The translations under genes were made by a program, and so were the position numbers. The notes beneath the pieces are model-generated. The model was not told where the DNA came from. It did no database searches and was given only the letters and a program-made list of their open reading frames with translations. From assembly GCA_049791675.1 (NCBI GenBank), contig JBARAD010000104.1, positions 1 through 64,000 of the forward strand: a DNA stretch of 64,000 nt, written 5' to 3'. The first letter of the stretch is position 1; every line of letters starts with the position of its first letter. Below, one piece after another: positions 8,262 to 17,285 of the stretch. Source of the stretch: Chryseosolibacter sp049791675. Lineage in GTDB: Bacteria; Bacteroidota; Bacteroidia; Cytophagales; Cyclobacteriaceae.

Positions 8262-8747
8262 ATGAAGAACATTTGTAAAATAGTTTTGCTCTCGGCGGGA
8301 ATATTCTATTCAACGTTTAGCCCAGGTCAGCGTGCTGAAACAATTCAGTTGGGGGCTCTACAGAAATTAATGGCCGTAGAATCCGGAAAGATTCACGTCA
8401 TCAATTTCTGGGCAACCTGGTGCGGGCCATGCGTGGAAGAGTTGCCGCTTTTCGAGAAGCTGGCAACGGAAAGAGCTGATGTGGATGTCACGCTGGTCTC
8501 ACTCGATCTCGACCTGGATCCCAATCCGGAAAAAGTATACAGATTTATCTCGCGAAAGAAAATCCAATCCAGGGTGGTATTGCTGGATGAACCGGATCCG
8601 AATTTGTGGATAAGCAAGATAGACGATCAGTGGTCAGGCGCGCTGCCGGCAACCATCATCATCAATCACCGGACCGGAAAACGAAAATTCATTGGTGCAG
8701 CCCTGAAGGAAGGAGAGCTTGAGAAATATATTGACGCCTTGCAATAA
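8262..8747 (+). CDS. TlpA/ResA-like thioredoxin-fold protein, exported
   Basis: 161 residues. A signal peptide (MKNICKIVLLSAGIFYSTFS) is followed by a thioredoxin fold. The active site is WATWCGPC with Cys54 and Cys57, and cis-Pro lies in GALPATIII. The TlpA/ResA group reduces or isomerises disulfides, or delivers electrons to c-type cytochrome maturation, on the periplasmic side. A second redoxin gene follows after 11 bp, so both are probably one transcript. No typical promoter is evident upstream. The particular client protein is unknown. Confidence 0.87.
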   Translation: MKNICKIVLLSAGIFYSTFSPGQRAETIQLGALQKLMAVESGKIHVINFWATWCGPCVEELPLFEKLATERADVDVTLVSLDLDLDPNPEKVYRFISRKKIQSRVVLLDEPDPNLWISKIDDQWSGALPATIIINHRTGKRKFIGAALKEGELEKYIDALQ

Positions 8748-8758
8748 ACAAGACCACT

Positions 8759-9370
8759 ATGAAACCAAATTCCACCCTCATCATCACAGTTTGCTTGTTT
8801 TTGATTTCGGCGAGAACTGCCGCGCCAAATTATGGGATCGGGGACACGGTTTCCGATTTTAAACTTAAGAATGTCGATGGCAGAATGATTTCGCTGTCGG
8901 ACTATAAAACTGCCAAAGGCGTCATCCTGATCTTCGATTGCAATACCTGCCCGTATTCAAAAGCTTACAATGACAGGATCATTGCCCTGCACAAAAAATA
9001 CAGCGGGGAAGGATATCCCGTCATCACGATCAATTCAAATGACAGTGAACAGTCTCCCGGCGATTCATTTGAACAAATGGTATCAAGAGCGCGTACCCGG
9101 AATTATGATTTTCCTTACCTTCTTGATGAACGGCAGCAGGTAGCCCGGGCGTTTGGTGCCACAAACACGCCACATGTTTTTATAGTGCAGCGCAAAGGAA
9201 CGGACTTCGTTGTGGCCTACATCGGGGCCATCGACAACAATGCACGCAACGGTTCCCTCGCGGATCGCAAGTACGTGGAGGATGCCGTCAACGCCTTGCT
9301 TTCCGGCGGGCGAGTTCCCGTAGAAGAAACCAAAGCTGTAGGGTGCGGCATCCGCTGGAAAGACGCATGA
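8759..9370 (+). CDS. Exported AhpC/TSA-like redoxin with CxxCP site
   Basis: 203 residues. A hydrophobic N-terminus (LIITVCLFLISARTAA) precedes a peroxiredoxin-like domain: YGIGDTVSDFKLKNVDG, then FDCNTCPYSKAYNDR with Cys61 and Cys64, and the cis-Pro region NTPHVFIV. The C-terminus GCGIRW carries a third Cys, a signature of this thioredoxin-like subfamily of unknown substrate. It probably acts in periplasmic thiol chemistry with the redoxin encoded immediately upstream. Family confident, reaction uncertain. Confidence 0.85.
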   Translation: MKPNSTLIITVCLFLISARTAAPNYGIGDTVSDFKLKNVDGRMISLSDYKTAKGVILIFDCNTCPYSKAYNDRIIALHKKYSGEGYPVITINSNDSEQSPGDSFEQMVSRARTRNYDFPYLLDERQQVARAFGATNTPHVFIVQRKGTDFVVAYIGAIDNNARNGSLADRKYVEDAVNALLSGGRVPVEETKAVGCGIRWKDA

Positions 9371-9402
9371 TGTTGCTGGACAACAGACCGGAGGATGCCT
9401 GC

Positions 9403-9723
9403 TTACTGGTTCGAAACGAATTTTAAACCGAGAATTGACCCTATCAGAAGAAAAATAAAGAACATCCTCCAAAAATCAGAAGGTTCTTTAAACAGAATAA
9501 TCCCTACGATCACGGTCCCCACGGCCCCGATGCCAGTCCACACGGCATAAGCAGTTCCCATGGGTATCACCTGCGCTGCCCGGTTCAGAAAATAAAAACT
9601 CAATGAGATGGAGACTAGAAACAATAAACTCCACCATCGGTGTGAAAAGTTATTGGATAGTTTCAAGCTGGTCGTAAAGCCCACTTCGAAAAACCCGGCA
9701 ACTATTAGGTAAAACCAAGCCAT
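9403..9723 (-). CDS. sugE: SMR family transporter, Gdx/SugE type
   Basis: 106 residues with four membrane helices, the standard small multidrug resistance length. The membrane-embedded Glu13 (GFFEVGF) couples proton import to export. The segment GTAYAVWTGIGAVGTV in helix 3 is closer to SugE/Gdx guanidinium exporters than to EmrE. Proteins of this family work as dual-topology dimers in the inner membrane. I looked for a guanidine riboswitch upstream but the spacer to the divergent phosphatase gene (about 80 bp) shows no recognisable hairpins. A role in guanidinium export is inferred from family only. Confidence 0.85.
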   Translation of the reverse strand: MAWFYLIVAGFFEVGFTTSLKLSNNFSHRWWSLLFLVSISLSFYFLNRAAQVIPMGTAYAVWTGIGAVGTVIVGIILFKEPSDFWRMFFIFLLIGSILGLKFVSNQ

Positions 9724-9803
9724 TATTTTTTTTATTTTTCCGTAAAGCTAATCTTTGTTTATATTTCCATAGGTCTATTTTCTAAGTTAACGATTTGATT
9801 CCG

Positions 9804-11342
9804 ATGCGTAACGCCACCTCTTTGCTTTTACTGCTATTGCTCCTTGCCGCATGCCAGCTCACAAAAGATCAGGGTGCCGGCATAGCATTGACTGAAACTG
9901 TCACACCCTTATACGACGACGCCAGAAAACCATTTTATCATGGTGTGGCGTCAGGCGATCCGTTGGCCGACCGGGTGATCATATGGACCCGTGTTACGCC
10001 GGATGATTCTCTTACAGCTGTGGAAGTTCAATGGGACCTATCGGCGAATGAGCAATTCAACCCGGTGATGAAAAACGGTTCAGTTACGACTTCTCCTGAC
10101 AGAGACTACACTGTAAAAGTAGATGTTACCGGGCTGGAACCCTTTACACGATATTATTACAGGTTTCGCGCGCTGAATAGCACTTCTCCTACCGGGAGGA
10201 CCAAGACACTCCCCGGCGGTAGCGTTGACAGTCTGAAATTTGCTGTAGTCAGTTGCAGCAACTGGCAACATGGCTACTTCAACGCTTACGAACGTATCGC
10301 AGAGAAGAATGTAGATGTGGTCATCCACCTCGGCGATTATATCTATGAGTACGGGGTAAACAATGCTAAGAATGTCGACCGCAAACATTTGCCAGAGCAT
10401 GAAATCATCACCCTGGCAGATTACAGAACACGGTATTCACAATACCATCTGGATGACGGTTTACGCAAGATGCGACAACAACATCCAATGATCACCATCT
10501 GGGACGACCATGAACTTGCGAACGACACTTATGCCGAAGGCGCCCAGAATCATCAACCTGAAAACGAAGGGGAGTTTGGCTTGCGTAAAGCCGCCGCCCA
10601 AAAAGCCTATTTCGAATGGATCCCCATCCGCGAGAACAACGGCCTCTACAGAACCTTTAGTTTCGGGAGCCTGGCCGAACTGATTATGCTTGACGAAAGG
10701 CAGGCCGGCAGAACCAAACCGGCAGGTGGCATTACCGACCCCATGTACAAAAACGAAGAGCGCAGCATGCTGGGGAAGGATCAACTGCTTTGGTTCGAAG
10801 ATAAATTGAAAAATACCGACGCCACCTGGAAGGTGATCGGAAACCAGGTAATGTTTTCCGACCTGGACCGGTCAACCGTTAATCCGAAAAATCCAAGAAA
10901 CATGGATAGTTGGGACGGGTACCCGGCGGAGAAACAAAAGATCGCCCGCATCATCGGGAATAACAACCTGCAAAATATCATTTTCCTCACCGGCGATACC
11001 CATGCTTCCTGGGCTTTTGAGGTGGTCGCCAACCCATACCAAAAGATCACCGATCAGTATCAGCCGCTTGCCGTGGAGTTTGGCACCACCAGTGTGTCTT
11101 CATCCAATTCCAATGAATCCATGCCGGATGACAGCGTTAAAGTGAGAGAACAAGCCTATCTTAAAATCAATCCACACCTGAAGTTCGTGAATCAGCGCGA
11201 CCATGGTTATCTTTTGCTAACCCTGGATGGGCAACAGGCAAAAGCGGAGTGGTACTTTGTCGGAACGATATTACAGCCTGACACCACCGAAACACTTGCC
11301 AGGACACTGGTAGTAAATCGCAATTCAAACACCCTTCGATAA
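9804..11342 (+). CDS. phoD: PhoD-like alkaline phosphatase, lipoprotein
   Basis: 512 residues from the ATG at 9804; the frame is also open from a TTG at 9795, but the ATG gives a proper lipoprotein signal (LLLLLLLLAAC). The PhoD N-terminal domain is seen in FYHGVASGDPLADRVIIWTRV. Metallophosphatase motifs follow: VVIHLGDYIYEYG, WDDHELANDTY and LTGDTHASW, which bind Ca/Fe in PhoD. The enzyme hydrolyses phosphomono- and diesters outside the cytoplasm, probably anchored in a membrane by the lipid. It stands alone, with 142 bp before the next gene. I see no clear phosphate-regulon box. Confidence 0.9.
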   Translation: MRNATSLLLLLLLLAACQLTKDQGAGIALTETVTPLYDDARKPFYHGVASGDPLADRVIIWTRVTPDDSLTAVEVQWDLSANEQFNPVMKNGSVTTSPDRDYTVKVDVTGLEPFTRYYYRFRALNSTSPTGRTKTLPGGSVDSLKFAVVSCSNWQHGYFNAYERIAEKNVDVVIHLGDYIYEYGVNNAKNVDRKHLPEHEIITLADYRTRYSQYHLDDGLRKMRQQHPMITIWDDHELANDTYAEGAQNHQPENEGEFGLRKAAAQKAYFEWIPIRENNGLYRTFSFGSLAELIMLDERQAGRTKPAGGITDPMYKNEERSMLGKDQLLWFEDKLKNTDATWKVIGNQVMFSDLDRSTVNPKNPRNMDSWDGYPAEKQKIARIIGNNNLQNIIFLTGDTHASWAFEVVANPYQKITDQYQPLAVEFGTTSVSSSNSNESMPDDSVKVREQAYLKINPHLKFVNQRDHGYLLLTLDGQQAKAEWYFVGTILQPDTTETLARTLVVNRNSNTLR

Positions 11343-11484
11343 TTGACAGGAATTGTAAGCAAATGACTGCACCGAGGCGGGCATGGTCTTTTGTCAGATA
11401 GCCTTACCTATCGAAGTCCATAAGAACCTTTCTAAGTAAAGATTACACTTGATAAGATAATTAACCGGATATTGGTCGGATAGC

Positions 11485-13008
11485 ATGGGATTGATTAATT
11501 CAATATTGACGTGGGTAATGAAAAAGCGCATTCATCAGATTGAGCTTTTTATGAAGTATCCGCATGAGGTTCAGGACGAGATTTTCAAAAGACTGATCAA
11601 GGAAGCGAGCACCACGGAGTTTGGCAAGAAGTATGGTTTCAGCGATATTGAGTCACGGGCCCAATACCGGGAAAGGGTTCCAGTCTTCACCTATGAAAAG
11701 CTGTTCCCCTACATCAAGCGGTTGATGCGTGGTGAACAAAATATACTTTGGCCTACGGAGATCACCTGGTTCTCCAAATCATCAGGTACTACCAATCAGC
11801 GCAGTAAATTCATCCCTGTAACGCAGGAGGCACTGGAAGAATGCCATTTCAAGGGTGGCAAAGACCTGATCTCGATCTACCTCAATAACTTTCCCGACAC
11901 AAAACTATTTGATGGAAAGGGTCTCGCGGTAGGGGGCAGCCACCAGATCAACGAATATGACTCGAGCGAATCTTCGTACTATGGCGATGTATCGGCCGTG
12001 ATCATGCAGAACCTTCCGCCGTGGGCGCAGTTCATAAGAACCCCAAGCCTGGAGACAGCGCTCATGGGCAACTGGGAAGAAAAAATTGAAAAGATGGCTG
12101 TTGAAACAGCCCGCGTGAACGTTACCAACATCGCAGGTGTGCCTACCTGGACAGCCTTGCTGATCCAGCGGATCGTTGAGCTGGAGAAGAAAGACAACAT
12201 CCTCGAGGTATGGCCCAACCTCGAGGTTTTCTTCCACGGCGCGGTGTCATTCAAACCCTATCGCAACCTCTTTGAAAAGCTTATTCCGAAATCCGACATG
12301 CACTATGTTGAGATCTATAATGCAAGCGAAGGTTTTTTCGGTATCCAGGATCAAAAGGATTCGGAGGAAATGCTCCTGATGCTCGACTATGGAATTTTCT
12401 ATGAATTCATTCCCGTGGAAGAACTGGACAACGACAATCCAAAAGCAGTCGGGCTTGACGAGGTGGAAGTCAATAAAAATTATGCGATGATCATTTCCAC
12501 CAACGCGGGTTTATGGAGATACAACATCGGCGATACGGTTCGTTTTACATCCACGTCACCTTACCGAATAAAAATATCCGGACGGACGAAACATTTTATC
12601 AACGCATTCGGGGAAGAGGTTATAATTGAAAACGCCGATTCTGCCATCAACAAAGCGTGCGAGGCAACATCGGCGGTGATCGATAATTTTACAGCAGCCC
12701 CTGTGTTCCTGGAGAAAGGAAAAAAGGGTGGACATGAATGGATCATCGAATTCAAAGTAAGACCCAAAAGCATGGAACAGTTCACGCGCATTCTGGATGA
12801 AACGCTACGCGAGATCAATTCGGACTACGACGCGAAGCGTCAGCATGACCTGGCGCTGGTGGCGCCAAAAATTAACAGCGTGCGCGAGGGCACATTTTAC
12901 GACTGGATGAAAAAGCGTGGAAAACTCGGCGGGCAAAATAAGGTACCGAGATTATTCAACACAAGAGAGTACGTAGACGACATTCTGCATATGCTCGCGC
13001 AGGAGTAA
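11485..13008 (+). CDS. GH3-family acyl-adenylate protein
   Basis: 507 residues, typical for the bacterial GH3 group. FSKSSGTTNQRSKFIPVT is the phosphate-binding A3-like motif of the adenylating superfamily. YNASEGFFGIQD matches the ATP/acyl-binding loop, and LWRYNIGDTVRF with ISGRTKHFINAFGEE form the hinge and C-terminal core. Plant GH3 enzymes conjugate amino acids to jasmonate or auxin through an acyl-AMP. Bacteroidota carry this gene widely, but the natural substrate is, to my knowledge, not known. Single-gene unit, ending 16 bp before a convergent gene. Confidence 0.9.
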   Translation: MGLINSILTWVMKKRIHQIELFMKYPHEVQDEIFKRLIKEASTTEFGKKYGFSDIESRAQYRERVPVFTYEKLFPYIKRLMRGEQNILWPTEITWFSKSSGTTNQRSKFIPVTQEALEECHFKGGKDLISIYLNNFPDTKLFDGKGLAVGGSHQINEYDSSESSYYGDVSAVIMQNLPPWAQFIRTPSLETALMGNWEEKIEKMAVETARVNVTNIAGVPTWTALLIQRIVELEKKDNILEVWPNLEVFFHGAVSFKPYRNLFEKLIPKSDMHYVEIYNASEGFFGIQDQKDSEEMLLMLDYGIFYEFIPVEELDNDNPKAVGLDEVEVNKNYAMIISTNAGLWRYNIGDTVRFTSTSPYRIKISGRTKHFINAFGEEVIIENADSAINKACEATSAVIDNFTAAPVFLEKGKKGGHEWIIEFKVRPKSMEQFTRILDETLREINSDYDAKRQHDLALVAPKINSVREGTFYDWMKKRGKLGGQNKVPRLFNTREYVDDILHMLAQE

Positions 13009-13024
13009 CCCCTGGCTGATCGGT

Positions 13025-13633
13025 CTATTCCTTTTTTACCCTGCTAAACCACGAGGCAATACTCCACCCCGTAGTCTCCTCTACCACCGCCCCGCTTTCG
13101 GCGGCACGGTTTACTTTCTCAACCGTATAGAATGCCGTGGGCAGTATTTCCCGCAGTGTCCGCATGAGTTGTTCAAGCTTCTCACGTTCAAGCACGGTGA
13201 ATACCAGGTTTTCATGACCATCAGGGCCTTCAGCATTCACATGCGTGTAACGGAAATATTCCTTTTTCAGATATTGCAACAGCCCCTGGATATCCTTCCG
13301 GGTAATGATCCTGACAATGACTTTACCATAAGCAATCTTCTCTTCGATGATCATACCTACGAAAATGCCTGCAGCAAAGCCGGCGGGATACGCAACATAG
13401 CACATCCAGTTATCGAGATGTTCGAAGATCTGGCGGATGGCCATCAACCAGATGAAGGATTCAAAGAATCCCAGGAGTGTGGAGGTAATTTTTCTGCCGC
13501 CCAGCACATAGATGATCCTCACCGTGTTGATCGATACATCCAGGATACGGGCGAAAAATATCATCAGCGGTAGCAATACAAAGCTGAACACCGCGTCAGA
13601 AACACCCAGGGTGTCGGTAAAAAAATCTTCCAT
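13025..13633 (-). CDS. UPF0316 membrane protein with DUF2179 domain
   Basis: 202 residues. Three membrane helices lie in the first 105 residues (FVLLPLMIFFARILDVS, LLGFFESFIWLMAI, FAAGIFVGMII). A soluble ferredoxin-like DUF2179 domain follows (KVIVRIITRKDIQGLLQYL ... LVFTVLEREKLEQLMRTL). The layout, with INTVRIIYVLGGRK in the second quarter, is that of the UPF0316 family (YebE-type). DUF2179 is thought to bind a small ligand, but no function is established. Convergent with GH3. Confidence 0.88.
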   Translation of the reverse strand: MEDFFTDTLGVSDAVFSFVLLPLMIFFARILDVSINTVRIIYVLGGRKITSTLLGFFESFIWLMAIRQIFEHLDNWMCYVAYPAGFAAGIFVGMIIEEKIAYGKVIVRIITRKDIQGLLQYLKKEYFRYTHVNAEGPDGHENLVFTVLEREKLEQLMRTLREILPTAFYTVEKVNRAAESGAVVEETTGWSIASWFSRVKKE

Positions 13634-13765
13634 CAGAATTTGCGTTTATTCAAAAGTAGGCAAACATAATTATTTACCTGACTTTTTTTTGAGATCACCG
13701 GGAGCCAACCGGCGAATTCCAAGAAATAGCTTGTCAGTAGGTAGCGGAAGCAGGAAGTGGCGATG

Positions 13766-15139
13766 TTATCCGAAAAGATCCTCAAAGACCTCCGTTAGCT
13801 TTCCGAAAGACTTCACGGTAATTTTGCTTTTGCTGAGGTCCAGCGACTTTTTGCTGTACTTTGAAATGTATATCTCTTTAAAACCAAGTTTTTCCGCTTC
13901 CGTGATTCGCTGGTCAATGCGGTTCACTGCCCGCAACTCTCCGCCCAGACCAACCTCGGCTGCAAAACAGATCTTGTCAGATACAGGGATCTCCTCCATG
14001 GACGAGATAATGGAGATGCAAATAGCCAGGTCAATGGCAGGGTCTTCCACTTTTATTCCACCTGCCATATTTAAGAAAACGTCCTGCGTTCCCATCCTGA
14101 AGCCGCATCGTTTTTCCAGTACAGCCAGAAGCATATTCAGTCGTTTGTGATCGAAACCCGTGGGCGTGCGTTGCGGTGTTCCATACGAGGCCGGGCTGAC
14201 CAAGGACTGAATTTCAATCAGCAGCGGGCGGTTCCCTTCAAGGGTCGCACCGATGGTGATGCCACTCAGCTGACTGTCCTTTTGTGAAATCAGAATTTCG
14301 GAGGGATTCGAAACTTCCCGAAGGCCCGTGCCGAGCATTTCGTAGATCCCTATCTCCGAAGTCGAGCCAAAGCGATTTTTCGTTGTACGCAGTATGCGGT
14401 AAGCAAGGTGTTGATCGCCCTCGAACTGGAGTACGGTGTCCACCATGTGTTCAAGCACCTTCGGTCCTGCAAGCATACCGTCTTTGGTGATGTGACCGAT
14501 GATGAATACGGGCGTGTCGGTTTCTTTTGCGAACTTCATCAACTCACCGGCGCATTGGCGCACCTGCCCGATGCTGCCAGGCACCGATTCAAGCTGACTT
14601 GAGAAAAGCGTTTGAATGGAGTCAATGATCACAATACTGGGAGAAACGGACTCAACAGCCTGAAAGATATTTTTCGTGTTTGTTTCTGTAAGAATATAGA
14701 ATGAAGGTGAAGAATCATTCAATCGCTCAGCGCGCATTTTGATTTGTTGCTCGCTCTCTTCACCGGAAACGTATAACACTGTTTGTGTCTTGAGACGCAG
14801 CCCTGCCTGAAGCATAAGGGTTGATTTTCCGATGCCGGGTTCTCCACCAATAAGTACCAAAGATCCCGGTACAACACCTCCCCCCAATACACGGTTGAGT
14901 TCCTCATCGCCCGAATTCCACCGGATGTCACCCGTTGACTCAATGTCCTTAAGGGTGCGTGGTTTCGATTTCCTTTCGCGTGCTGTTTCCTGTCTCCATT
15001 CATTTTTGCTTCCCTCGTTTTTCGAGAAAACCTCTTCAACAAAAGTATTCCACGCGTTACAGGACGGACATTTCCCGAGCCATTTCGCAGATTCGTAACC
15101 ACAACTCTGACAATAGTAAACTGTTTTAGATTTCGCCAA
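13766..15139 (-). CDS. radA: DNA repair protein RadA (Sms)
   Basis: 457 residues. The N-terminal zinc finger has Cys10, Cys13, Cys24 and Cys27. Walker A GGEPGIGKST lies at about residues 98-107, the Walker B aspartate is in IVIIDSIQTLF, and the RadA signature KNRFGS lies near residue 254. The C-terminal third is the Lon-protease-like domain (GGIKVEDPAIDLAICISI) used as a scaffold. RadA is a RecA-related branch-migration motor that extends heteroduplex during recombination and transformation. Monocistronic; divergent from the DUF3857 pair. Confidence 0.97.
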   Translation of the reverse strand: MAKSKTVYYCQSCGYESAKWLGKCPSCNAWNTFVEEVFSKNEGSKNEWRQETARERKSKPRTLKDIESTGDIRWNSGDEELNRVLGGGVVPGSLVLIGGEPGIGKSTLMLQAGLRLKTQTVLYVSGEESEQQIKMRAERLNDSSPSFYILTETNTKNIFQAVESVSPSIVIIDSIQTLFSSQLESVPGSIGQVRQCAGELMKFAKETDTPVFIIGHITKDGMLAGPKVLEHMVDTVLQFEGDQHLAYRILRTTKNRFGSTSEIGIYEMLGTGLREVSNPSEILISQKDSQLSGITIGATLEGNRPLLIEIQSLVSPASYGTPQRTPTGFDHKRLNMLLAVLEKRCGFRMGTQDVFLNMAGGIKVEDPAIDLAICISIISSMEEIPVSDKICFAAEVGLGGELRAVNRIDQRITEAEKLGFKEIYISKYSKKSLDLSKSKITVKSFGKLTEVFEDLFG

Positions 15140-15257
15140 GGATAAAATGATTATGTAATGATAAATGCTTTTTTAAACAAATGCAGTAAAAAGGATTTCC
15201 GAAAATTGATTGAATTCTTTATTTTAAGAATCTGATTCCTAACCTAACCCTCTTTAT

Positions 15258-17285
15258 ATGAAAACCTTCTTCATAGGCTTTTTCACAGCCTTTCTTTTCA
15301 CAACCCTAAACGCACAAAAGCCACCCGTCAAGTTCGGTGATGTTACAAAGGAAGAACTTTCAATGACATCTTATGACAAAGATTCTTCCGCGGCAGCCGT
15401 CATCCTGGCCGACTTCGGCCAATCCTCAGTGACTTACCGCCAGAATATTGGTTTCACATTGGACTTTGAAAGGATAACCCGGATAAAAATACTTACAAAA
15501 GACGGTCTGGATTGGGGAAACTTCACCATTCCGCTATTCAAGCGGAACGCAGATGATGAAAAACTCTCCGCCTTGAAGGCCGTAACCTACAATCTCGAAG
15601 GTGGCAAGATCGTGGAATCGAGATTAAAAAACGACGGCATCTTTCGGGAGCAGTATGACGCCAACTGGGATTTTGTTAAAGTGACATGCCCCAATGTCCG
15701 CGAAGGGTCCATCGTTGAGATCACCTATAACGTCAATTCACCCTTCCTCATGAATTTTCAGGATTGGCAATTTCAAAATACCATCCCCACCGTTCTGAGT
15801 GAATATCGCGCACAAATACCCGAGTATTACAACTATGACAAATACATGCAGGGCTATGTACCCCTTGATGTCATTGATGAAACGAGCGCGCAGAACAGTA
15901 TTCGGTTGACATCGTTCGAACGTGACAATAGCCGTTTTGCGACAACGGGTAGCAGGGCCGTCTCCGACCAGATTGATTATACCGACCGAAAGTATCGCTG
16001 GGCAGCGAACAACGTTCCGGCTTTCAAACCCGAGCCATACATGGCCAGCATCAATGACTATGTCACAAAGATGAATTTTGAGCTTTCATACATAAAATAT
16101 CCGAATGAACCGGTCAAGCCGATTATGGGAAGCTGGGCTGACATCAATAAGACACTTCAGGAAAGTGAAAATTTTGGCGGCGAACTAAAAGGCAACGGCT
16201 TCCTGAAGAAGGTAGCGGAAGAAGTGACGGCAGGCATCACATCCGCCGAAGAAAAGATCGCTGCCATTGCCAATTTCATCAAACAAAATGTGGTATGGGA
16301 CGGCACGCAAAGAATGTTCCCCGCACCCGGATCTTCGCTCAAGAAAGTGTTCGAAGACAAAAAAGGAAATTCGGCAGAAATAAACCTTCTCCTGGCTTCC
16401 CTTCTTGAGAAAGCTGCACTGGACGTCTATCCGGTGGCGCTCAGCACACGCAACCATGGTATGCTTCGGAAAACGATCCCTGTATCAAGCCAATTCAATT
16501 ATACCATCTGCCTCGTGAAAGCCAACGGAAAATCCTTCCTGCTCGATGCTACGGAAAAATTGTTGCCGCTGGGAATGCTTCCTGAACGGTGTTTAAACGG
16601 TGAAGGCTTTGCCGTTTCAAAGGAAGGGTTCCAGTGGATCCCCCTGGAATCGAAGTATAAAACGCGCACAGTCACCGCTGTTGACCTGACCTTGAATCAA
16701 ACCGGCGAATTAGAGGGAAAATTAAAGCAGGACTGCAATGGCTATGTCGCATTGAATAAAAGAAAGAAATTCCTTACAGATGGAGAAATTGAGTTTCTGA
16801 AGGATTTTGTCGGATCCCATGCATGGGACGTAAGATCAACTTCCATTACCAATGCCAAGGAAATCAACAATAACTTTACACAGGAGCACGAACTGGTGGT
16901 GAGCGAGAATATGGTGGTAGCCGGTGACATGGTCTACGTTGATCCCTTCATTCATACATCGCAAAAAGAAAATCCTTTCAAGTCGGAAAAGAGAGAATAT
17001 CCTGTGGACTTCGGAAGCCCGATGGAACAGACTTTCTTCTTCAAGCTAACGCTTCCAGACAATTTTTCAATCGATGAGTTGCCGCAAAGTAAAGTGATCA
17101 CCATGCCCGAAAATGCCGCGCGCTATATATACAACATCGCACAAAACGGAAAAGAGATAACGATCACCAGCATGTTCCACATCAACAAGAGCTTGTTTAA
17201 CCAACTCGAGTATCCTTCCCTGAGAGAATTTTACAATCAAATGGTGGCCAAACAGACTGAGCAGATTGTATTAAAAAGAAAATGA
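15258..17285 (+). CDS. DUF3857/transglutaminase-like protein, apparently lacking the catalytic Cys
   Basis: 675 residues with a signal peptide (ending LNAQKPP). An N-terminal DUF3857 beta domain (ITRIKILTKDGLDWGNFTIP ... SIVEITYNV) is followed by a transglutaminase-like fold at about residues 310-440 and a C-terminal DUF2569-like beta region. At the position where active members read GDCK, this protein reads GNSA (Ser372), so the Cys nucleophile appears lost while NHG is kept. The gene overlaps the next, related gene by 4 bp. It is probably periplasmic and non-catalytic; binding or scaffolding is an inference. Confidence 0.83.
   Translation: MKTFFIGFFTAFLFTTLNAQKPPVKFGDVTKEELSMTSYDKDSSAAAVILADFGQSSVTYRQNIGFTLDFERITRIKILTKDGLDWGNFTIPLFKRNADDEKLSALKAVTYNLEGGKIVESRLKNDGIFREQYDANWDFVKVTCPNVREGSIVEITYNVNSPFLMNFQDWQFQNTIPTVLSEYRAQIPEYYNYDKYMQGYVPLDVIDETSAQNSIRLTSFERDNSRFATTGSRAVSDQIDYTDRKYRWAANNVPAFKPEPYMASINDYVTKMNFELSYIKYPNEPVKPIMGSWADINKTLQESENFGGELKGNGFLKKVAEEVTAGITSAEEKIAAIANFIKQNVVWDGTQRMFPAPGSSLKKVFEDKKGNSAEINLLLASLLEKAALDVYPVALSTRNHGMLRKTIPVSSQFNYTICLVKANGKSFLLDATEKLLPLGMLPERCLNGEGFAVSKEGFQWIPLESKYKTRTVTAVDLTLNQTGELEGKLKQDCNGYVALNKRKKFLTDGEIEFLKDFVGSHAWDVRSTSITNAKEINNNFTQEHELVVSENMVVAGDMVYVDPFIHTSQKENPFKSEKREYPVDFGSPMEQTFFFKLTLPDNFSIDELPQSKVITMPENAARYIYNIAQNGKEITITSMFHINKSLFNQLEYPSLREFYNQMVAKQTEQIVLKRK

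Noticed and set aside
8605..8613. Perfect DnaA box inside the redoxin gene, like those at 18238 and 41334
   Set aside because: Single boxes in coding DNA are explained by codon use and chance; not counted as origin evidence.
9724..9803. Possible guanidine riboswitch in front of the SMR gene
   Set aside because: The spacer is short, T-rich and has no ACGR-loop hairpin pair or other recognisable riboswitch core.
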